Both the position numbers and the translations under genes were made by a program. Under the pieces are notes generated by a model, which did no database searches, had not been told where the DNA came from, and saw only the letters and a program-made list of their open reading frames with translations. From Amoebophrya sp. AT5.2 (Eukaryota > Sar > Dinophyceae > Syndiniales > Amoebophryaceae), in NCBI GenBank assembly GCA_005223375.1, contig RXOD01004308.1, positions 1 to 24,316 of the forward strand: a stretch of 24,316 nt of DNA, read 5' to 3'. Below are positions 11,171 to 20,500 of the stretch, piece after piece; the stretch's first letter is position 1; each line of letters starts with the position of its first letter.

Positions 11171-11815
11171 CTTCGCTTGGCGGGCGAGAGCGGCAGGCAG
11201 GCAGCAAAATGCATTCCTTTGGTCTCAGCTAAACGCTCACGCGAACATATTTCTTGCCCCAGATAGAGGCAGAATATCTATGACGCAAAAACCCATTCTT
11301 GAAAATCACGTCCTCATTCCGACGAGATCAACACCGAGCTTCGAAGAAGAAGTAGAAGAAAAAATCCAGTCGCGCACCCAGCACAAGGCACTGAAGAAAG
11401 ATCTACGAATCTGCGACCAGTACCGCTAGTTTCTGTTGTTCACCCGAAGTTTCCAACTTTCTCGTGTTTATTCTGACGCCCGTAATCGGTCCGTTTCTTA
11501 TCTTTGCTTCACGGGAATATGGGTGTTTCTTGTCTCTTTCATTTCGTCACGCCATGAAGCTAGCAAGACCCTGACATTCTGGCACGAAGACGAACTGCGA
11601 ACACGTTGATAGCCCTCGTGGCTCAAGTGAAACACAATCATTGAGGTGGGATTTGGGGAATCGCAAGAGTGTTCGTTCCGCGGCCTAGATCATCAAACTA
11701 AAGAGGTATGAAGCCCATTCGCAGCCACTTTTACACACTTAAGTTAAAGCCGCGCGAACGAAAGCAATACCCTCGGTAGCCCCGAAAATTTAGCCCTTGG
11801 GGCCCATAGTACATC
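11171..11815. other. Intergenic region downstream of COG6
   Basis: No gene is seen. It contains a short sequence resembling the dinoflagellate spliced leader (11609-11627, separate entry). Otherwise unremarkable. Confidence 0.6.
11609..11627 (+). other. Possible degenerate spliced-leader-like sequence
   Basis: The stretch ends in GGCTCAAG and has TAGCC seven to eleven bases earlier, the same spacing as in the conserved dinoflagellate spliced leader. By eye about 15 of its 19 bases agree with the leader's 3' part. Dinoflagellate genomes carry relict leaders from retroposed mRNAs. The following bases (TGAAAC) do not give the leader gene's usual donor. The match may be chance. Confidence 0.22.
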
Positions 11816-11831
11816 AATTATATTTACTGAA
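11816..11831 (+). repeat. Target-site duplication, upstream copy
   Basis: The 16-mer AATTATATTTACTGAA is repeated exactly at 12946-12961, immediately after a 17-A tract. It marks the 5' end of the inserted element. Two of the leading A bases of the second copy could belong to the tail, so the true duplication is 14-16 bp. Confidence 0.8.
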
Positions 11832-11959
11832 CATTGTGACACTCACCTACCTACCTACTGTCTATCCTCGTGGCAGCGCCTTGAGAGCCTCTGCGTCAGT
11901 ACTGGGCTGACAAAGAGTGCGAATTCCGCTTCTTTTGCCTTTTCCTTTGTAGCCCCTGA

Positions 11960-12589
11960 CTCTGTGCTGCGCTCATCCCTTCGCCCCAGCGTCCCTTAGG
12001 TGCCTTCCCTGATGCCGAGCAGGAAGTAGGGCCGGAGGTTCGGGGAATCATCTGCGTGAGCCGAGCACGTAGTCGATCGAACAGCCCTCACGTCGAGTAT
12101 GAGGTTACAGCTGAGAGGCTTGATTGTGATGGCTGCGCCTTAGTCGGCCAGTGCGCTCGGGATAAGTGCTTAAGTGGTGGAGATAGGCGTGCGTGCCAAA
12201 TAATCGAGGACATTAGAGGAACAACTGGTGCCGAAAAAGGGACGTTGACAGTACGACTTGTTTATTTGCTTTTTTCTACTAGTACCCCCTCAGTTTCTTG
12301 ATTCTGATCGCAGATAGCGTTCCGATGTGAGTTGGAGTTTGATTCTCCTGTGCTGGTCAGCTACTACACGAAGATAGGTGCTGGTGCAAATGAATGGATA
12401 AATGTAAAATGTTGTGTGTGCTGCGAATCATGTTCAAGTATGCTGAAGCCCAAGGTAAGGGAAGAAAGAGAAGAGAAAGAAGGAGAGGAGAAAGCGGCAG
12501 ATATCTGGATCAGCGTTGCGATCAAAGATCATCGGATCAACGGTGGCGGAAAGCGCCGAAATAGAACTATAAAACGGTTGATATTTTAA
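11960..12589 (+). CDS. Cys-rich coding stretch inside the retroposed element (5' incomplete)
   Basis: The frame is open from 11960 to 12250 without an ATG. It then appears to skip an intron at 12251-12313 (donor GTACGACTTG, acceptor TCTGATCGCAG, both phase 0) and continues to a TAA at 12587-12589. The predicted protein contains LDCDGCALVGQCARDKC, then FRCELEFDSPVLVSYYTK and VKCCVCCESCSSMLKPK, then a charged tail. Cysteine pairs suggest a zinc-binding or disulfide-rich protein, but no family is recognised. An alternative end leaves exon 2 at a GTAAGG donor (12455) and uses further small exons to about 12840; two frames there are equally protein-like. The missing start fits 5' truncation. Low confidence in structure, moderate in coding nature. 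Confidence 0.35.
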
Positions 12590-12894
12590 AGTAGTCCAGA
12601 GCCTGATGGCAGCAACCAGGTAAGTGCTGGTGGACCCTCCAAAGGCATCTTTCTCGCGGTGGGGGAACCCACACGGGAAGGAGGAGACCACCGGCGCCCA
12701 ACTAGTTACTGTCGCAGGATTCCAGTGGCCCCAACAGCTGGAAAAATTCCACCGCAGATCATCAGGAACCATGTAGCCGATGCCGTAAAAAATACATTCA
12801 ATTATGTGCCCCAGAATAGAACGGTGGAAATCCTTTCTCCTTGAAGCCAATTATTTAGGGCCGAACAGGAGAGAGTTGCGTCGCGGGTAACACC

Positions 12895-12925
12895 ATTGAG
12901 CCAGCTTATAGGGGGTAGGCTCAAT
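12895..12925 (+). repeat. 3' stem-loop of the retroposed element
   Basis: ATTGAGCC and GGCTCAAT form a perfect 8-bp stem around a 15-nt loop. It lies 5 nt upstream of the A tract. The position fits a reverse-transcriptase recognition structure; this role is inferred. Confidence 0.6.
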
Positions 12926-12945
12926 CTGACAAAAAAAAAAAAAAA

Positions 12946-12961
12946 AATTATATTTACTGAA
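12946..12961 (+). repeat. Target-site duplication, downstream copy
   Basis: Exact second copy of the 16-mer at 11816-11831, overlapping the last two bases of the A tract. Confidence 0.8.
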
Positions 12962-13186
12962 TGAAAAGAGGATGACAGGGCGAAAGAAAAAAACAGGAAG
13001 GGCGAACTCGCCACAATCAACGGCCAAGACTCCAATCAACGAGGTCGGTGACATCAATTAAAGTAGTCCGCATCGTTTGGTTTTTGTGTTTCGGTTTCCG
13101 TACAATTTTTTCGTTGCATCTTGTAGCAAGCATCGCGTGGCAGGTTCGTAAACACTCTATCGCGGGGTCACTAGTCCCCCCTCAGG

Positions 13187-14206
13187 ATGGTGACGCCAGA
13201 GGTGCCGCCGTTCGCTTTCTACTACCCGAACCAGTGCGCCGCGCGCGAGGTCAAGGTTTGCACACCACTTGGGCCGTTCCCCGTAATTCACGTCTCCAAC
13301 GATGCGGGCACAGTTTGTCACGAAAACCGTCATTTCATCGATTACAAGTTCTACCTCGACACCTTCGGCGACGGGGTCGCTGCGTCGCATATTAATCCCC
13401 TGGTTCCCCCTCAACCTCCGTGTTCGGAATTGCAGGGAACGAAACGTCGGAATGGCAACGCGGAAAGGGTCGTGGGCATGCTGCGCGACCCCGTGGTTGT
13501 GTACGCCCACGGGGGCAGCAGAGGAGACCAGAAGTTCAAGTACAAGATGACACTGAAAAAAGTCCTCGTCGTCGATCGTCTCCCCGTTCCACTACACATC
13601 AGTGCCAAGGCGGTGCTTAGTGAGATCGATTCGGGAAAGGACGAGAATCAGGGAACCAATTCAGAGATGTTCAACTGCTTCGCAAACGAAACGAAACGGT
13701 TTGAAGCGAAGTGGTTTTCTTCAGAGTACAAAAAACATCCGTACTGGGGGGGTTCTGGCATCATACAAATCGGCAGTGGACCGAAGACGGATGATTGGCG
13801 AGCAGGACTACAGGCCGCGATGAATACACAGGAGAAACAGAAAGATATGTCCGCCTACCTGCTGAAGGCACTCAATTCGCAGGGCTTTGATCCTTCGGGC
13901 GAGAATAACCGGAAAGGCCGCCGTCTTCTCTACCTGAATATCAGTAAAGACCACTTCGTCTACATCAACAAACGTACCTTGATTGGACAGAAAGACCTGG
14001 AGACGAAGTATCAGCGTGCCGGCAACGTAGCGTGGTTCTTCGCATCGGGGAAAAAGTTCTCGAAGCAAATGGATGATCCGGGAGCAAAGTGGGTTTACTC
14101 TGGCTTGGACGACACGAAAGCTGCAAAGGTGAGCTTGGACCCCGAAAAAGTCCGGGTCATCGTGAACGATGAGACAGATACCCTGGAATTCTTGGATGTG
14201 AATTGA
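13187..14206 (+). CDS. Orphan single-exon protein, 339 aa
   Basis: Uninterrupted ORF from ATG to TGA with strongly G/C-ending codons in its first third, so it is very likely a real gene. I do not recognise a family. Visible blocks are PPFAFYYPNQCAAREVKVC near the start, VCHENRHFIDYKFYLDTFGDG (about residues 43-63), VVVYAHGGSRGDQKFKYKMT (about 103-122) and a mixed alpha/beta C-terminal half with YLNISKDHFVYINKRTLIG. No signal peptide, membrane segment or low-complexity insertion is seen, in contrast to its neighbours. It is one of the two clearly coding genes here that need no intron. An AATAAA sits 121 nt after the stop (14327-14332), of unknown relevance. The lack of introns could reflect retroposition or transfer, but no tail or target duplication was found. 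Confidence 0.8.
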   Translation: MVTPEVPPFAFYYPNQCAAREVKVCTPLGPFPVIHVSNDAGTVCHENRHFIDYKFYLDTFGDGVAASHINPLVPPQPPCSELQGTKRRNGNAERVVGMLRDPVVVYAHGGSRGDQKFKYKMTLKKVLVVDRLPVPLHISAKAVLSEIDSGKDENQGTNSEMFNCFANETKRFEAKWFSSEYKKHPYWGGSGIIQIGSGPKTDDWRAGLQAAMNTQEKQKDMSAYLLKALNSQGFDPSGENNRKGRRLLYLNISKDHFVYINKRTLIGQKDLETKYQRAGNVAWFFASGKKFSKQMDDPGAKWVYSGLDDTKAAKVSLDPEKVRVIVNDETDTLEFLDVN

Positions 14207-14821
14207 TGACTGAAGAAAACACGGCGTTGTTTCTGTGACTGGTTAGGAAGCACGTTTTGCATCTGATTGTACATCACCAATTTTACCTCACGACATCGAC
14301 ACATGTTGTACAACGATTCGCGAATGAATAAAAGAAAAAAAATCGTGAAGCGTCGAGGCTAGCGTTCTCAGAATTAGAAAGAGAGTGAGGCGCTGGCACA
14401 CGTTTCGGTATTCCGATGCAACCAGTAATTCAAGCTGGGTGCAGTCGAACTCGATGTCGAAGTCGCTTTCATCGAATCAGCAGAGGGATTCGACGTGCGT
14501 GCGTGCCCACGACCTATTAAAAATGCGAGACTACGCAACAGGAAGTACGCTGATCATGTCTGAGCAGGATGTCTTGCACCAGCACAAAGCACAGAAAGAT
14601 CTAGTAGATCATTCAAGAAAAATGTGACAAACGCAATCGCACCAGCGCGGACACACCACGACTCTTCCTGCAGCGCTTCTACTTCTAGCTTCAACTTCTA
14701 GAACGTTTGGACTCCCGCGCCCGCCCACCCGCGGACATAAGCAAGTACTCGTCTCCGCGTCCACTACCTCCGACCCGCCGGCACTAGTAGTTGCAGCAGG
14801 TCCACCACAACGCGCCGTCGG
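14207..14821. other. Intergenic region
   Basis: No convincing gene. A stretch at 14385-14627 is open without an ATG. A short palindrome (GATCTA, G, TAGATC) lies near 14597-14609. Nothing else is supported. Confidence 0.5.
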
Positions 14822-15133
14822 ATGGGCATTTTCGGCAACCTGTTTGGTCCCGACCCGCTGGCCTCCGTGTGGGAACATCTTCATAGGGCCAACGTCGGCC
14901 TCGCCAACGCCCACCATACTTCCCGGAACGTGCCCCACACGGGCGATCTTGCGCAGGCCATCCGCCACGGAGCCGAAGCGGAGCGGCTGGTGCAGAAACG
15001 AGCCACGCTCGAGGAAAATCAGAGGTTGAAAGTATTTGGCCCGTTGAAAGAAGTGAACGACGAGTCGGTGCAGAGCCCAGCAATACTGCCGGTGGAGAGC
15101 CAGATGGCATACCTGGAGATGAGAGCCAGTTGA
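14822..15133 (+). CDS. Small protein, 103 aa, possible N-myristoylated
   Basis: The ORF begins MGIFGNLFG, so Gly2 could be an N-myristoylation site, although position 6 is Asn rather than the preferred Ser/Thr. Codon third positions are mostly G or C across the whole ORF, a good sign of coding. The rest is hydrophilic and helix-prone (LAQAIRHGAEAERLVQKRAT), ending in MAYLEMRAS. No family is recognised. It has no intron. A large opposite-strand ORF over the same bases is its shadow. Confidence 0.65.
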   Translation: MGIFGNLFGPDPLASVWEHLHRANVGLANAHHTSRNVPHTGDLAQAIRHGAEAERLVQKRATLEENQRLKVFGPLKEVNDESVQSPAILPVESQMAYLEMRAS

Positions 15134-15671
15134 CGTGGTTGACAGAAGCAAGTAGAGAGGTGTCCGATACCGATTTTCGTGTGGGTGTGGCTGTCTGGTG
15201 CACGGGCTCACCGATCATCGCATTGTGTGCTGAACTGCCACGCGGAGTAAATGAATGATTCAGAACTTCTTGATGTTTTTTGAGGCGATGTGATGTCTTG
15301 CGTGGCGCAGAAAAAGGTACGATCGACGGCGACGCAAAAGAGAACTAAACTACAAAAATGTTGACCGCTACAATTAATTTTCAGGACAGCTAAAAAACCA
15401 GGCCGAGGGGGAGCTCTGGCGGGCGCAAAGATGTGAGTGTTCCAAAAAGACAGTTCTCGCATAGGAGAGAGCAGAGAATTCTGGCTGCTACGAGCCTCTA
15501 GCCGTAACTAATGCCTTTGGCTTTGGCCGCAGTGGCAGTTCTTTTTTCTGCTTGTGTCAACATAGTCTTCAGCCTTTCTCGCCCACCGAAAAGAAAGAGA
15601 GTTAGTAGGAGTACTTCACACACACACATCAATACTTCGCGAGTAGGACAAGTCGAGCAGAGGCAAGTCGG
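15134..15671. other. Intergenic region
   Basis: No gene seen. A short CA repeat lies near 15620-15630. The last 100 bases are presumably the 5' leader of the next gene. Confidence 0.5.
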
Positions 15672-16999
15672 ATGTCATCCTCGTCTACTTCCCCGGCCGG
15701 CGCGCTGGACTCAGCAGCACAAGACCAAGACCGTGAGACGGTTGTGGCACGACCATCTTCAGAAGCAGGAGCAGGCCTCGGAACAGCGGATCAAGATTGG
15801 CTGGAAATCGCGGACGAACATGAAACTCCTCTGCAGCGCACGGAGCGGGGCGCGATCGGCTCGGCCCTGCAGCTCATTATGACGAGAAAAAGTGCTTCTT
15901 CGAGCGCCGACCGTTCCGCGGGACAGCGCCGGCGCATTGAGGCGGAGCTGCGGCGAAATCAGAAGGTGTGGAAAAGGACGCAACAGGAGCTGCGGACGAA
16001 GGCCTGGCTCTTCACGCAGTTCACAGCCCAGACCCAGACGCGGAGGGAAGACGCGGAGAAAGAACTGTGGAATGGTACAACAGCACTTGCTTGCAGATCA
16101 CAATCCAACTCCATTCCATCGGTGTTTTCGATTCAGCATGCGCATGATAGAGGCGCAAGCATCCGGATGCAGATTGATCAACTGAATATACGTACTTACA
16201 AATGGATTCTTCGTCTTCCACTTCCAGTGATCGTCCGCAGCCAACAATGGCGCTACAACCGGCAGGAGGATCCGCGCCTGGCTGCGGTACTTGCGTCGGG
16301 CAACCTTGCCAATGCTTCCGCTGGCCCGGGGGCCCAATCCGTGGCCACGCGGTACAAGCAAAAGGCTTCTCTTGCGGCGACAAAGCCAGGCGCTTCATCG
16401 GCATCGTCGGTCTTGTCACAAAATCCGACGAGTCAAGCCGGAGGACAGAAAGTAGGCATTGGCGTAGGTGGTCGAGGCACGATACATCATCCGGGTCCAC
16501 CTGCCGCAGGAAGAGCAGCTGGCGCAGGGCTTTCGTCAGCTGCGCCGCCAGGCCCCGGTGCTGGCGGCGATCCCTTCTCTTCGGAAGCACTTGTTGCGGA
16601 TGGAAATACATCCACCTCCGCGCAGGAGCGGCAGAGTGCTCAAGATCCCTCATTCACGATACACAAGATTCGGAAAGCAACGACGGAAGTGCACCAATTC
16701 ATCGAAAATCGGCTGAAGCCAAGCTTCCAGCAATTTTCATCAGCATATTGCAGTGGACGTGCTCAGGTGGCGAGCAGCACCCATGGTTGCTCAATGAGGA
16801 CACAGACGCTTACATTTCTTGTTCTGTTCGAGTGTGGTTTTGGCCTTGCGGTTGCGCGTTTCTTTCAATATCCTCTCAAGCTCAAGGTCAAGAACGTCAG
16901 CATGCTCCTGACCCCGAGCTCCAGACTTCCATTTCCTTGCGCGATCCGGATCTGCGTAATTTTTATGAATTCGCCCCGTTGGCCATTCAAAATGCTTAA
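15672..16999 (+). CDS. Putative coiled-coil protein, tentative 5 exons, about 275 aa
   Basis: Exon 1 (15672-16074) starts at ATG with a Ser/Ala-rich leader. It then encodes a basic, helix-forming segment (QRRRIEAELRRNQKVWKRTQ, about residues 84-103) that looks like a coiled coil. Tentative later exons, all GT-AG and in phase, are 16228-16286, 16468-16635, 16668-16752 and 16887-16999. The clearest is 16468-16635 (EARYIIRVHLPQEEQLAQG, then RRQAPVLAAIPSLRKHLLRM), whose codons end almost always in G or C. That bias shows the frame changes relative to exon 1, although the exon 1 frame stays open right through this region. The last exon ends LRNFYEFAPLAIQNA. No family is recognised. Exon 1 is solid; the 32-nt intron 16636-16667 and the last junction are the weakest parts. 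Confidence 0.5.
16075..16227 (+). other. Intron 1 of the coiled-coil gene
   Basis: Donor GTACAACAGC, acceptor after a pyrimidine tract (TCTTCCACTTCCAG), phase 1. It contains no stop in the exon 1 frame, so retention would also keep an open frame. Removal joins KELW to a plausible VIVRSQQWRYNRQEDPRLAA. Confidence 0.6.
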
Positions 17000-17034
17000 A
17001 TGCAGAAGTTTCACTTTCGGAAAACTGTGTAATA

Positions 17035-17208
17035 ATGCGTCTCCACTACCACTTGCACTTCTCCATCTCCACCGCGGCCGAAGAGGAAGACCTGAACAAG
17101 CATCATCGCTCTACCAACATCAAGATCAACGTTCATCGTGCCTTTAACCTTCCATCGTCTACCACGGAGAAGTCAAACTCAACGTCTACGTCTTCGAGTT
17201 CATACTAA
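17035..17208 (+). CDS. Short ORF, 57 aa, possibly a terminal exon
   Basis: ATG to TAA, encoding MRLHYHLHFSISTAAEEEDL and a Ser/Thr-rich tail. The first 35 codons end mostly in C or G, like the true exons of this window. The sequence is pyrimidine- and CA-rich, which could mimic that bias. It follows the coiled-coil gene by 35 bp and could be an alternative last exon of it, an independent small gene or chance. Confidence 0.25.
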   Translation: MRLHYHLHFSISTAAEEEDLNKHHRSTNIKINVHRAFNLPSSTTEKSNSTSTSSSSY

Positions 17209-17510
17209 GAAAGTAACTTCCTCATCCTCTCGATCTTCACAGCCCCGGAAAACCGCCAAATGGCAGTGCCTAAGCTCCTAGCAACGTGCGGTTCAGATTT
17301 CAGAAGTAGGTTCAGGGTAGCACAGCGCGCTCACCCGCGAAAATTATGTCCTTTATAGATACTGAAGTGACGAGTACTATTCACCAAAACTCGTTAAGCT
17401 GCGAGTCCCTAAGCGTACTTCGCAACCGTCGACGATATTTCTGACTCTACTGCAGGGTTGCTCTTCTTCTCTTCCATAGTTAGTTTTCACCCGGTTGCGC
17501 CTCGGAATAA
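17209..17510. other. Gap upstream of the kinase gene
   Basis: About 300 bases without a recognisable gene or repeat. It presumably contains the promoter and leader of the kinase gene. No TATA-like or spliced-leader acceptor signal can be pointed to with confidence. Confidence 0.5.
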
Positions 17511-20500
17511 ATGGAAGATGAGGAGAGCTCCGAGGGCTACATGTTTACGCCTGAACAGGGCGGCGGCACGGGAAAGAGGAGGCGGACCAACTCGAAAGAC
17601 GATGGCGTTGGCGCAGAAACCAAAAATAAAGCTGCTGCGATGGGGGAACACGAGCCTCGGCCGGATCCGACGTCAAGAAAGGCGTCTCGCTCGCGGTCGC
17701 GCGAGCGGCAACGCGACAGAAGCGCGCGTGACAGGCGCGATAAAAATGACGATCGGAGACAGGATAATCGCAGCCGCCGGGGCCCCGCTTTACGCGACAG
17801 ACCCAGAGACAACTCTCGCAGGAGAGACCGAAGAGAACGAGACCGCCGCCGCGACCACGAGCAGCACAGAAGCGGCGAGAGAGCAGGCGCAGGTAGTAGG
17901 CGGGTCTACAACAACAATAGCGATAGCGAGGCCGAACTGGTTTTCCTGGATGAGAGGGGTGTGCGACGCCGCGAGAAGGAAGGCGATGCTTCGCGGAGGG
18001 AGCCTAGTCGTGGCGGTGCGTTCTCGTCTCATCAGCCGGGCCACGGTAGCAGGAGCGCAGCGGCGGTGAATGGGCCCCCGCCGCACAGAGACGGTGTCGC
18101 CGCTTCGGGAGCAGATTCTTCTTCGCTCGGCGCGGGGACGGGTAGAAAAACAGGGACAGCGCCGGCCGGTCTATCTTCATCACACGAAAGTCAAAGTCAT
18201 GCGAACGGTGCAGCAGCAGCAGCAGCAGGAGCAACAACGACGACCGCAGCAGGGCAGCCCCTGCAAGCAAATGGCGACCACGCGGGGAACCTTAATACCA
18301 GCGCCAATCTCGTAGTTCCCGCACCAATTGCGAGCGCAGGAGCGGCTTCCGACCTCGCGGTCTCGACGGCGAATGGCGGAATAGCATCGTCTTCTGCAGC
18401 ACCAGCTGCTGGGCCTTTGCTGCGTAGCCCAGAAGAGAAGGACGAGCAGGAAGATGATAACCATAACGTCGAGCACGGGGAGCAGCGACAAGTTGTACCC
18501 GCGTCCTCGTCATCATCTTCGAACAAGCTCCCACCGCCGTCCGAGTACTATGGGCGGCAGGAGTGGCTCGAAAGCAAGCGGTTTTACAAATACCGCAAGT
18601 GCAAGCTCCAGTTCCAGGCCAAGCACGCGCACAATGGCGCGCCGCAGGTGCACGGCGGTTTTTTACGCGACTCCCAGTTTGCTGTTGTGGACCTCGAGCT
18701 CGTGGAGAAGGAGGAACGAGACAGAAGGTCATCTTTGGTCGTGCAGGACGTCGACGCGGTCCACCCCGAGATTGCGGCCGGGCACCACGACTTGCTGTAC
18801 GCGCGCAAGATCGCTTCGTGGGACGTGAAGTACGAGAAGCTGCCGAAGTCGGCTACTGACCAGACCATCGAGCCCGTCGGGCAGGGCGCATACGGAAAGG
18901 TGTACAAGGCGAAGAACCGCCTCACCGGCGAGCTGGTCGCGGCCAAGGTGACCACCAAATTGGCGGACGAGGAGGGCGGCGCGAACCTCTCCTTCATGCG
19001 GGAGGTGCAGACGATGCGCAGGCTGGTCGACTGCAGCGCCTGCGTGCGGCTGGTGGAGATGGCGGTCACGGACCGGGGCGAGCCGGTAATCGTGATGGAG
19101 TACTGCCACGCGAGCCTCTCGCAGCTGCTGCAGTCCGAAAAGCACAGTTTAACCATGGCGAACATAAAATACTTGATGCAGCAGGTGCTGGAGGGCGTCG
19201 GCTACATGCACGCCCTGGGAATCCTGCACCGAGACCTGGCGACAAAAAACGTGCTCTTCAACATCTCGGGAGAAATCAAGGTACCGCTAGAAGACCTATT
19301 GGTGGATCTTCTATTAGGGTTTTCATTTGATGCCCGGAATTCGTATTCGAATTCGTGTCCTCCTGTGATTCTGATTGACATTCTGACAGTAGTAGAGATC
19401 AAGGCGCAACAAGAAGCGAGTGCGGGTTGAAGAGGACGTGGACGAATAAATTTGGAAGTCGAACAAGGAATAGATCCAGGTCGTTTTTTTTGGTGGGGCC
19501 AGCGCCCTTTAATTTGAGACAAGCCATTGCCATGCGGAAGATGTGCGCGAGGACACGTTTGGTTACTCGCTGCAAACCTTAGCCCTGCGAAATTCTTTCT
19601 ACTCTCTTTTCTTATCGAAGCCGCAAGTTTATCCCACTTGCTTCTTCCTTTTCCGTTCCTCATGGTCCTCACGCGAATTTTTCTCGATTTTGCTGGCTCC
19701 ACGAAAAAAACTGCTTCCTCAGCTTTCAACCTCCAAATTTGAGCGTTTCCTCGTCGCCCCCTCGCTTCTTGCCTCGCCTTTTTCCATAGTTTTTGGTTTG
19801 CTTCCACTTCCTCGCATCCAGCATCTTCCGACACCCGTGGAAACACCAGGTCTGTGATTTCGGGCTTTCCCGGGTTGCCTTCGGGGGAGAGGAACGTGCC
19901 AAAAATCTCGAGCCGCCCCAGTTTATCGTGACTATCCTGTATCGGAGCATAGAGCTGCTGCTAGGCGAGCAAAATTACGGACCCGCACTCGACATTTGGG
20001 GAGTTGGATGTATCTCTTTTCTCACTTTCTTTGTTCAACACTTCACTAGTTCGATCAGCCATGAATTTTCTATTTTGTGCAGGAGCAGGGAACAACTTAC
20101 TAAGTAAAACTAACGCAAAGTCGCCCTCAAAGTCAAATCAATGTCTTGTTCCGAGCAAACGCGCAGTGCAACACCAGCTGCATCCTGAAAAAGCTCAAAT
20201 GAAAAACCAACGAAGCAGCGACTTTGGTGAACGGGGATGGAACATGAAGTATAAGATCAAGCACAAGTGTCGTGCCGAATAAAATACGATTTTCCCGCAC
20301 CACGACTTGCAAGCGCAGATCTCACCGGGAGCCCACAACTGCTCACACTGCTCACAGTCTTAGAGTCATTCGTTGAGTCCTTCCGTCTGACACAAGACCA
20401 AGAGAAGAACTCGATCTCGCGCACTGCACATGATGCTACGCATGATCACTTCTGAAAAACATTCATGAAATGTTGATGACAACGATAGATTTTTTCCTCC

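Larger units (their letters stand above)
11832..12947 (+). mobile_element. Retroposed element with poly(A) tail and 3' stem-loop
   Basis: This approximately 1.1 kb segment has the hallmarks of target-primed reverse transcription. It is flanked by a perfect 16-bp direct repeat. It ends in 17 consecutive A (12931-12947). Just before the tail it carries an 8-bp perfect stem (ATTGAGCC at 12895-12902, GGCTCAAT at 12918-12925, 15-nt loop), as seen at the 3' ends of some LINEs and their SINE partners. No reverse transcriptase is present, so it is either a 5'-truncated LINE, a non-autonomous passenger or a retroposed transcript. It carries a Cys-rich coding stretch on the same strand. The apparent introns in that stretch argue against a simple copy of a spliced mRNA. 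Confidence 0.7.

Noticed and set aside
12335..12360. tRNA T-arm-like sequence
   Set aside because: A four-base stem around TTTGATT resembles a T arm, but no anticodon arm, D arm or acceptor stem can be placed, and it overlaps a likely coding exon.
12434..12850. Minus-strand ORF of 138 codons in the retroposed element
   Set aside because: No ATG start, no recognisable domain, and opposite to the better-supported + strand stretch and the poly(A) orientation.
14327..14332. AATAAA polyadenylation signal
   Set aside because: A single hexamer in AT-rich DNA, and the likely lineage does not depend on it; mentioned only with the orphan gene.
11376..14605. Similar short segments near 11378-11404 and 14579-14602 (CCAGCACAA..GCAC, AGAAAGATCTA)
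   Set aside because: The similarity covers under 30 bases with gaps and does not extend; too short to call a repeat.
14609..15211. Minus-strand ORF of 200 codons
   Set aside because: The + strand frame at 14822-15133 has the better third-position bias, and the antisense product looks like low-quality sequence.
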